64,000 nt of DNA from Culex pipiens pallens (lineage: Eukaryota; Arthropoda; Insecta; Diptera; Culicidae): positions 111,648,994-111,712,993 of the forward strand of contig NC_068937.1 of assembly GCF_016801865.2 (NCBI RefSeq). Reading direction: 5' to 3'. Shown in pieces: positions 56,049 to 64,000 of this stretch (the stretch's first letter is position 1; each line of letters starts with the position of its first letter). The notes below the pieces were generated by a model. It was not told where the DNA came from, searched no databases, and saw only the letters and a list, made by a program, of their open reading frames with translations. The position numbers were made by a program, and so were the translations under genes.

Positions 56049-56130
56049 AGTGAGGTGCCTGTGTGGACGCGCAGTCCTGTTTTTTCGTGTTATTTTCCGT
56101 CTCTTTTATGTCGCTGTTCGAGTGCATGGG
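56049..56130 (+). repeat. Empty-site copy of the MITE flanks
   Basis: GTGCCTGTGTGGACGCGCAG also occurs at 54997-55027, and TTTTCCGTCTCTTTT with TGTCGCTGTTCGAGTGCATG at 55975-56013. Here the two halves are joined at CCTGTTTTTTCGTG without the MITE. Confidence 0.8.
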
Positions 56131-56789
56131 ATTGGTCATAATCCAAATTTATGAAAATACTCAAAATTTTCACAAATTTAAGTATATTTGAAAAATAATC
56201 AAAAAAATTTTTTTTAGCAGAATTGTTATCAAATGATTAACACTTTTTGTACATTTCAAGAGATATAAAACAAATATTTGAAAACACACAACATTTTGAT
56301 AATACACATAACAATCCCGATCATTTGATACCCATATTATGAAAATTGAAATTTTGAGTGTTTTTTCTTCAAAAATATGTAGTTTTGTTAAAATGATGAA
56401 TAGTTTAAAAAAAGTGTTATTACTCTAGAAATGTATGAAAATCTCGATCATTTGTTGTCCATATTGCAGAAACTGTTTTTTTAATATTTTTTTTTTCGAA
56501 AATACGTGGTTTTGTGAAAATTTTGAGTATTTAAAAAAATGTGTCATTACTTTCAAAATGTATGCAAAAATCCTGATGATTTGATACCCATATTGCAATA
56601 AAAATAATTTTGAGTGCTTTTTATCGCAGTTTAAAAATTCGGGAAAAATACGTATTTTTGTGAATATTTTCAGGTAATCATAATTTCAATCTGGCATCAT
56701 CCTGACTCCAAAACACTGTAATTTTTTAATGTTTGTCCCATATAGCCAAAATTTCATGAGCTCTGTGTTCAGTTAAGCACTTCACAGTG

Positions 56790-57660
56790 GGCAAAAACGC
56801 TCTCAATGGCGGCAAATGTTGGCAATGGGCCCCATTTACTCCCTTTTTTATGTGTTTTTCTTTAATATCTTGAATTCCTGTAGTTTCCTATAGTTTTAAA
56901 GTATGTTATTTTATGTAGAAAATCACAAAGAATCGATGAGTGACATTTTCATTTGCGGTAAATGACAGCAAGGAGCATTTTGCCCCAGTTTCCCTCGTTT
57001 TCGTCAATATTTTCAATTGCCGTTGTTGTTACACTTCGAAAATATACTATTTTATGTAAAAAATCACAAGAAATCGATTGGTGACATCCTCATTGGTGGC
57101 AAATGACGGCATGGGCCCTTGTTACCCCATTTAACCCTTTTAATGTGTTTTTCGTATTCGTTAATATCTTGGAATGACATAATTTCCTACGGTTTAAACG
57201 TATATTATTTTATGTAAAAAATCAGGAGGAATCGAGTCGTGGTGTTCTCATAAGCGGCAAAAGACGGCAAAGGCCCGTTTTGCCCCTTATACCCCATTTT
57301 ATGTATTTTCTTTAATAGCTTGAATTGTCGTAGTTTCCCAAAGTTAAACAAGTTATTTTATACAGAAAATAACGTAGAATCTATTGGTGGCGATTTATAA
57401 ACGGCAAACGACGAGAAGGGCCTATTTTGTCCCATTTACGCCTTCTTTATGCGTTTTCTTTAGTATATTGAATTGCCGTGGTTTCCTTTAATTTTAAATA
57501 TTGCTATTTTATGCAGAAAATCAATGCGGCAAATGGCAACAACGGCCCATTTTGCCCCATTCACTCCCTCTCGAGATGTCTTTCGTGAATATCTTGAACG
57601 TACTATGCATTGTACAATAACAGTCTTGTAAACTGTATAGGAAATCACGACACCTTCAAT
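56790..57660 (+). repeat. Tandem repeat of about 155 bp, forward arm
   Basis: Diverged units share CCCATTT(A)C/ACCCC, TTTAATATCTTGAATTGCCG, TATTATTTTATGTA(A)AAAATCA, AATCGATTGGTGAC and GGCAAATGACGGCA. Unit starts are about 140-165 bp apart, near 56825, 56984, 57124, 57288, 57440 and 57555. Monomer identity is low, so the array is old. Confidence 0.75.
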
Positions 57661-58384
57661 ATATAGACTATGAAATAGGCCCTTGTCGCCATTTGCCGAA
57701 AGTTGGAGTGTTCCCAATCGATTCCACGCAATTTTTTGTATAAAATAACTTTTTTATAACATTAGGAAACTACGTCGATTTAAGATATTAAAGAAAACAC
57801 ATAAAATGGAGTAGATGGGACAAAAAGGGCATTTGCCGTCGTTTGCCGTTTATGAGAACACCACCAATCGTTTCTTCATGATTTCCTTCATAAAATAATA
57901 CGCGTTCAAACTGTAGGAAATTATGTCATTTCAAGATATTAATGAAAAACAAATTAAAAAGGGGTTAAATGTGGTAAAATAAGCCCAGCCCGTCACCAAT
58001 CGATTTTTCGCGATTTTTTACATAAAATAGTATACTTTCAAAGGGAAAAAAGCGGCAATTAAAGATATTGACGAAAAACGCATAAATTGGGGTAACTGGA
58101 GCAAAATGGGCCATTGCTGCCATTTGCCGCCAGTGAAAATGTCATAAATCGATTCCTTGCGTTTTTTACATAAATTAACATACTTTAAAACTGTAGGAAA
58201 CTACAGAAATTCAAGATATTGACGAAAAGCAATTTAAAAGCGGTTAAATGGGGTAAAATAGGCCCAGCCCGTCATTTGCCTCCAATGAGAGTGTCATCAA
58301 TCGATTTTTCATGATTTAAAAAAAAATAAGATACTTTAGAATTGCGGCAAACAACGGCAGATATTCGAGAAAAACTAACTTAAT
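57661..58384 (-). repeat. Tandem repeat of about 155 bp, inverted arm
   Basis: From about 57660 the same units run in reverse: CAATCGATT, TTTTACATAAAATA and AAGATATTAA(A/T)GAAAA. It resumes after the nested MITE at 59304-59400. The result is a head-to-head arrangement like that of the 140-bp satellite, with unrelated sequence. Confidence 0.75.
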
Positions 58385-58401
58385 CCACCTATGTGGTTGG
58401 A

Positions 58402-59303
58402 GCCTTCCTCACTTATTACAACAATGGCTGATATGAAATTTCATCTCTTTCAGATACAAAAATTTCATCTCTTTTTTAGATCCGGAGTAAAAAAGTACAT
58501 CAATATCACATAAGTGTACATATCTCAAGACAAGGTTGCCAGATCTCCAATGTTTTGAACTCGTTGGAAAGGTCTTTTCATAACCTAACCAACGATGGTT
58601 TGGGTAATGGATCCGGACATAGTTTACATACATTTAAGTGAGATCCGGCATAAAAAAAGTACATAAATATCACTTAAGTGGTCATAACTTGAGACAGGGT
58701 TGCCAGATCTTCAATGTATTGGACTCATTGGAAAGGTTTTTTGATTACCTATCTAACGATGGGTTTGATAATGGATCCGGACATAGTTTACATACATTTA
58801 AGTGAGATCCGGCATCAAAAAAGTACATAAATATCACTTAAGTTGTCATAACTTGAGACAGGGTTGCCAGATCTTCAATGTTTTGGACTCATTGGAAAGG
58901 TCTTTTGATAACCTATCCAACGATGGGTCGGGTGATGGGTCTGGACAAAGTTTACATGCATTTAAGTGAGATCCGATTCGCAACTCTGACACTTTTTTAT
59001 ACGTAACTTTTGAACTACTTATCGGATCTTCAAACAATTCAATAGTGCAGTATGGGGCACCAAACCGGATTGAATGCAACTTATTTGACTCAAATCGGAT
59101 CAGCCAGTGCCCAGAAAACTTGGCAAGAATTTTTAGCACCAAAGGGAATACGCACACACATACACACACACACACACACACACAGACATTTGTTCAGTTT
59201 TCGATTCTGAGTCGATAGGTATACATGAATATAGGTCTACGAGCTATTTTCCAATAGTTCATTTTCCGAGCACCTACACCTACCTTACCTCAGTGAGGAA
59301 GGC
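58402..59303. mobile_element. CTTCCTCAC-type MITE, copy 2, with 164-bp tandem units
   Basis: Ends GCCTTCCTCACTT and inverted GCCTTCCTCACTGAGG. Units starting AGATCCG at 58478, 58641, 58805 and 58969 are 163-164 bp apart and share GGTTGCCAGATCTTCAATGT, TTGGAAAGGT and CCTAT(C)TAACGATGGG. A CA microsatellite at 59155-59185 and GATTCTGAGTCGATAGGTAT complete the element. It matches copy 1 at 33313-34490. Confidence 0.85.
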
Positions 59304-59460
59304 AAAACACCCTGAAAAAGGCTAAATGGGGTAAAATGGACCACTTCCCGTCATTTGCCGCTAATGAAAGTACCACCAATCGATTTCTCGTAATTTTTTA
59401 CATTAAAAATGATACTTTTGATAGGCATAAACAGACGGCATCAAAAGATCCGGTTTTTCA
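59304..59460 (-). repeat. Remnant of the 155-bp inverted arm after the MITE
   Basis: GGCTAAATGGGGTAAAATGG, CGTCATTTGCCG and CACCAATCGATTTCTCGTAA continue the array interrupted at 58384. Confidence 0.7.
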
Positions 59461-59529
59461 CCCGTTTTTGCTCACTGGGCCGTGCTTAACCGAAGCAGCT
59501 GAACGAATCAAAACCGGGCCATGACTGTA

Positions 59530-60987
59530 TTAAGATATTTTGTAATTGTTTGATTTAAAATATATTAAATTGAATTCGAATCGTAGCAAAATTAAATTAG
59601 TTTCACTTCTAGCATTGAAAGTTTGTCTCCGAAAAATAAAATAAATAAAAATAAAATAAAAAATAACAACATGGGTCCGAATTATTTCCTACTGCTTTTT
59701 GGAGATAAATCAACTAATAAATGTTTCAATGGGGCCAGATGTTTACCTTAGTTTTTCTTTATATATTTTAATATGTTATTTTTTCGTTTTACATGTGCCA
59801 ACGCGTTAGAAGAAGGAATAATTTAAGATTGAGAATGTGATTAAATTTTCTTTCGATGAAACAAATTTTCTAAACACACCGTATTACGTTACACCGTGCT
59901 TGACGTCATTCAACTTCATTGCCTGACATTTCCAAATCCTGATCGGTACCATCATCCCTCACTCGTGTTTGCTAGAGTTAATTTTAAATATTAATACGGA
60001 TTGCAAACAACATGAAACCCGTCTCATTGATGACACCGGCAGACGTAGGAGACGTTTTAATTCGATTTAGCATTTTTTAAACAAAGGATTAGGAATAGGT
60101 AATGAACAGTTTGTTTTAATTTAAAAAAAAAATAAAAGAGATAGTCAGAACCTGGTCCACTTTAATGATTTCAAAATAACTTCCAATCCAAAACTAACAA
60201 ACTTTACTTTTATCCACTCACTTTAACATTCAACACAGGATGCATCATCATCATCACCATCCCCATCAGCATCAAACGAACCGTGACGATAAAACTTTCA
60301 TCAAGAAAATCGCACCCAGGGGGGTCACTTTTTGGCGCGCTCCCGCCGTTCCCTGGGCCAAATCTACCACTAATCTTCAAGCCACTTTCCAGCAGAGCAA
60401 AGCCGCCTCGGAAAAGTCCGAAAGATCATAAAAGTAACACACATAACCCGAAAAACTTGGCCACTGAAATCGCCGGTCCCGTTGCACATTTGGCCGGGGT
60501 CCAGTTTGGGGGAAAGTGGGAACACGACGTGGGGCCATGCTGGGAAAGCAGGCCGAAACAGGATCCATTATTCAATTTATTTGAAGTGTGGCAAGTGTAA
60601 ATTTACTGCCCCCTGACTAGGGGCTATCCGATGGACTGAACTGGCTGTCAGCAGTTTCCAGAATTGGATTTTAAGAGTTTGTTTTGAAAGAGGGATGGTT
60701 ATCACGCTGAAAAAAAAGATTTTTAAAACTTTTAATTAACTGCTTAAAATAATAACTTGTATCGTTTTAAATGGACTGTTGCAATTCTTTTTAGAATCGG
60801 CTGATTATGATATTTTGCAAATATTTGAAATCGAAAGATTGTAAACTTTGACAAAGATTTTGTTGCATAAAATATTAATTGGGGGATAATTGAAAAACAT
60901 CCTTTCTTCTATTTTGTGAGTTTAATTTCATCGAAAACTACCAATAAAAGCCCGTAATATAAACATAAAGAATGTTTTAATTTTCTC
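59530..60987. other. Unique spacer, no gene supported
   Basis: AT-rich except a GC-richer block at 60240-60620 with a CAT trinucleotide run. Two frames of 63 and 105 aa start there but the first is repeat-driven (MHHHHHHPHQHQ). Nothing recognisable. Confidence 0.5.
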
Positions 60988-61416
60988 ATGCTATGCTATA
61001 CTACGTCCTGGTTAGAGTTCAAATCCTGCCCCGGTTACTACGATGCGATGCAGTCATCAAACCTACAATCCCCTGGCCTATTTGGATCACTCCAGTGTAG
61101 CGTAGCGTCCAACCGTTCAAGTGTAAAGTTTTCAATCCTTTTTGCAAATGTAAAACCGACTCCAACCTGCTATGATTTATGAACTCGCCGGCTTTCTGGT
61201 GAGGGCGTTGAGCAGCTCTATCCTAGTAGAGCTGGCCATGGGATAACCTTTTTGGATCGAGCAAGCACCGCGCGTGAGGTGGTCACTGCGAAGGAAATTG
61301 GAAACTGCTCAACTGTCAGTTTTACAGACTTGCGCAGGTGGAGAAAATACTTTAGCAAGGTAGACTTGGCCGGAAGACATAATTCTTCTCCAGTTTGCTT
61401 TCCTGGAGTGATGATG
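60988..61416 (+). pseudogene. Coding-like remnant of unknown family
   Basis: In one frame, 64 codons (MLCYTTSWLEFKSCPGYYDA...) run to a TGA at 61180. The same frame then stays open for about 75 codons (...GEGVEQLYPSRAGHGITFLD...) to a stop near 61414. Composition, with Trp, Cys and Tyr spread evenly, looks more protein-like than the surrounding DNA. I do not recognise it. It could be a decayed transposon ORF or exon pieces. A GTTCAAATCC B-box-like word at 61017 is noted but no A box accompanies it. Confidence 0.25.
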
Positions 61417-61494
61417 TGAATTAGTTGAATTTCTTGATTATCTGTATGGCTTTCAAAATATGAAAACAGTAAATGTTCTGAATTTAAACTAAAA

Positions 61495-63438
61495 AGACAA
61501 AAAGACAAAAAGACAAAACGACAAAACGACAAAAAGAAAAAAAAGACATAAAGACAAAAAGACAAAAAGACAAAAAGACAAAAAGACAAAAAGACAAAAA
61601 GACAAAAAGACAAAAAGACAAAAAGACAAAAAGACAAAAAGACAAAAAGACAAAAAGACAAAAAGACAAAAAGACAAAAAGACAAAAAGACAAAAAGACA
61701 AAAAGACAAAAAGACAAAAAGACAAAAAGACAAAAAGACAAAAAGACAAAAAGACAAAAAGACAAAAAGACAAAAAGACAAAAAGACAAAAAGACAAAAA
61801 GACAAAAAGACAAAAAGACAAAAAGACAAAAAGACAAAAAGACAAAAAGACAAAAAGACAAAAAGACAAAAAGACAAAAAGACAAAAAGACAAAAAGACA
61901 AAAAGACAAAAAGACAAAAAGACAAAAAGACAAAAAGACAAAAAGACAAAAAGACAAAAAGACAAAAAGACAAAAAGACAAAAAGACAAAAAGACAAAAA
62001 GACAAAAAGACAAAAAGACAAAAAGACAAAAAGACAAAAAGACAAAAAGACAAAAAGACAAAAAGACAAAAAGACAAAAAGACAAAAAGACAAAAAGACA
62101 AAAAGACAAAAAGACAAAAAGACAAAAAGACAAAAAGACAAAAAGACAAAAAGACAAAAAGACAAAAAGACAAAAAGACAAAAAGACAAAAAGACAAAAA
62201 GACAAAAAGACAAAAAGACAAAAAGACAAAAAGACAAAAAGACAAAAAGACAAAAAGACAAAAAGACAAAAAGACAAAAAGACAAAAAGACAAAAAGACA
62301 AAAAGACAAAAAGACAAAAAGACAAAAAGACAAAAAGACAAAAAGACAAAAAGACAAAAAGACAAAAAGACAAAAAGACAAAAGACAAAAAGACAAAAAG
62401 ACAAAAAGACAAAAAGACAAAAAGACAAAAAGACAAAAAGACAAAAAGACAAAAAGACAAAAAGACAAAAGACAAAAAGACAAAAAGACAAAAAGACAAA
62501 AAGACAAAAAGACAAAAAGACAAAAAGACAAAAAGACAAAAAGACAAAAAGACAAAAAGACAAAAAGACAAAAAGACAAAAAGACAAAAAGACAAAAAGA
62601 CAAAAAGACAAAAAGACAAAAAGACAAAAAGACAAAAAGACAAAAAGACAAAAAGACAAAAAGACAAAAAGACAAAAAGACAAAAAGACAAAAAGACAAA
62701 AAGACAAAAAGACAAAAAGACAAAAAGACAAAAAGACAAAAAGACAAAAAGACAAAAAGACAAAAAGACAAAAAGACAAAAAGACAAAAAGACAAAAAGA
62801 CAAAAAGACAAAAAGACAAAAAGACAAAAAGACAAAAAGACAAAAAGACAAAAAGACAAAAAGACAAAAAGACAAAAAGACAAAAAGACAAAAAGACAAA
62901 AAGACAAAAAGACAAAAAGACAAAAAGACAAAAAGACAAAAAGACAAAAAGACAAAAAGACAAAAAGACAAAAAGACAAAAAGACAAAAAGACAAAAAGA
63001 CAAAAAGACAAAAAGACAAAAAGACAAAAAGACAAAAAGACAAAAAGACAAAAAGACAAAAAGACAAAAAGACAAAAAGACAAAAAGACAAAAAGACAAA
63101 AAGACAAAAAGACAAAAAGACAAAAAGACAAAAAGACAAAAAGACAAAAAGACAAAAAGACAAAAAGACAAAAAGACAAAAAGACAAAAAGACAAAAAGA
63201 CAAAAAGACAAAAAGACAAAAAGACAAAAAGACAAAAAGACAAAAAGACAAAAAGACAAAAAGACAAAAAGACAAAAAGACAAAAAGACAAAAAGACAAA
63301 AAGACAAAAAGACAAAAAGACAAAAAGACAAAAAGACAAAAAGACAAAAAGACAAAAAGACAAAAAGACAAAAAGACAAAAAGACAAAAAGACAAAAAGA
63401 CAAAAAGACAAAAAGACAAAAAGACAAAAAGACAAAAA
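61495..63438. repeat. 8-bp tandem repeat (AAAAAGAC)n, about 240 copies
   Basis: Nearly pure GACAAAAA repeats from about 61551, with slightly irregular units at the left edge (ACAAAACGACAAAACGAC, AAAAAAAAGACATAAAG). Only two single-A deletions occur, near 62382 and 62467. Because 8 is not a multiple of 3 and the minus strand has no stop words, all three minus frames stay open and mimic proteins of 648-733 aa built on the period FLSFCLFV. These are not genes. Confidence 0.98.
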
Positions 63439-63652
63439 CGACTAAAACGACAAAAACGACAAAAACGACAAAAACGACAAAAACGACAAAAAAGACAAAA
63501 ACGACAAAAACGACAAAAACGACAAAAACAACAAAAACGACAAAAATGACAAAAACGACAAAAATGACAAAAATGATAAAAACGACAAAAACGACAAAAA
63601 TGATAAAAATGTCAAAAATGATAAAAACGGGAAAAAAACGACAAAAACGACT
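63439..63652. repeat. 9-bp tandem repeat (ACGACAAAA)n, about 24 copies
   Basis: Directly continues the 8-bp array, but each unit has one more C (CGACAAAAA) and there are several substitutions (AATGAC, AATGATAAAA). Greater divergence suggests it is older, or less often homogenised, than the 8-bp block. Confidence 0.95.
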
Positions 63653-63669
63653 AAAGTTGTTTATGAAAC

Positions 63670-63888
63670 TTGAGGACATTCAAAACCAAGAGGGCAGACT
63701 TGCATTTCGTTTTAGATCAGTGTAAATTTGACACTTGTCCTGAGATGTCTTATCCTGTTAAGCTTATCCGGGGTCGATTACCAGCTAACATAAATGTATG
63801 CATGCTTCCTCTTCTGGCCAAAAGTGCTACTGGATTGGATAAATTTTTCAATGAAGCTGAAGCCCTCTTCAACGCCGGTCTCCGTTGA
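63670..63888 (+). pseudogene. Coding-like fragment of unknown family right of the array
   Basis: 72 codons, MRTFKTKRADLHFV...AEALFNAGLR, with normal-looking composition and an internal GRLPANINVCMLPLLAKSAT segment. An alternative frame from 63664 gives MKLEDIQNQEGRLAFRFRSV. I do not recognise either. It may belong with the fragment left of the array, the 8/9-bp repeat having expanded between them or in an intron. Confidence 0.25.
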
Positions 63889-63940
63889 CAGAATCCTTTT
63901 CAGGACACACCACAAAAGATCCAAATCCATAAGAGGAAAC

Positions 63941-64000
63941 ATGGCTGCAAGGGTATTTGCTCTATCCTATCTCACAACTGCCACCACTTCTGCCTTCTTT
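63941..64000 (+). CDS. Possible start of an ORF running off the window
   Basis: ATGGCTGCAAGGGTATTTGC begins 20 open codons (MAARVFALSYLTTATTSAFF) with a fair initiation context (AAACATGG). The mildly hydrophobic start could be a signal peptide. Twenty codons are too few to judge. Confidence 0.15.
   Translation, partial: MAARVFALSYLTTATTSAFF

Larger units (their letters stand above)
53299..59527. mobile_element. TA-flanked pogo-like composite element (6.2 kb)
   Basis: The left end CAGTTATGCCTCGGTTT and the inverted right end CAGTCATGGCCCGGTTT match at 14 of 17 positions, with TA at 53297-53298 and 59528-59529. CAGT-type TIRs with a TA target resemble pogo/Tigger elements. The interior holds inverted arms (53330-53760 against 56140-56770), a GC-rich insertion, a MITE and head-to-head tandem arrays. 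No transposase is seen. The ends are far apart and could belong to different decayed copies. Confidence 0.5.

Noticed and set aside
61218..63679. Minus-strand frames of 648-733 aa made of FLSFCLFV repeats
   Set aside because: They are translations of an 8-bp simple repeat open in all three frames. There is no evidence of a gene.

Overview
The window looks like repeat-dense, gene-poor euchromatin from a culicine mosquito, Culex being my best guess. This rests on general resemblance of several repeat families to those I know from culicine genomes, on the jockey/CR1-type retrotransposon proteins, and on the AT-rich, microsatellite-dotted spacer. No database search was possible. I see no convincing complete host gene. 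All long proteins that look real belong to non-LTR retrotransposons. Most other long open frames are artefacts of tandem repeats.

Left third (1-18.4 kb): a nest of foldback (inverted-repeat) DNA elements. An outer foldback (4447-17355, about 630-bp arms, flanking ATA) has been split by an 8.8-kb element (4566-13363) bounded by an 8-bp direct repeat. That element carries about 50 monomers of a 140/141-bp satellite, arranged head-to-head around two copies of a 557-559 bp palindromic core. A 164-bp MITE and a 1.6-kb palindrome sit in the same outer element, and part of its loop is GC-rich and promoter-like. Two dispersed families, called A and B here, recur across the window.

Middle (18.4-42.4 kb): hairpins, a tRNA-derived SINE-like unit, a cluster of short MITEs with ATTCATCA motifs, and two copies of a gag-only (ORF1-only) non-LTR retrotransposon. 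The copy at 30051-31802 keeps an intact zinc-knuckle ORF1 and a 12-bp target duplication. The second (38991-41361) is 5'-truncated, has its own 12-bp duplication, and is interrupted by nine units of a 173-bp satellite. A 490-bp hAT-type MITE with a perfect 8-bp duplication lies at 33927-34416.

Right third (42.4-64 kb): a TA-flanked inverted-repeat element (42468-48190) holds an apparently full-length CR1-group LINE on the minus strand (43173-47936, 11-bp duplication; ORF1 intact, ORF2 broken by one frameshift at an A8 run). A palindrome copy follows at 49.8-51.2 kb. Next comes a TA-flanked pogo-like 6.2-kb composite (53299-59527) holding a GC-rich 1156-bp insertion, a MITE with a neighbouring empty-site copy, and head-to-head 155-bp tandem arrays. 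The window ends with about 1.9 kb of an 8-bp repeat that changes into a 9-bp repeat, flanked by weak coding-like remnants.

A theme ties the window together: four unrelated satellites (140, 173, about 155 and 164 bp) each lie inside, or directly interrupt, a mobile element. Transposons here appear to carry or host young satellite arrays.
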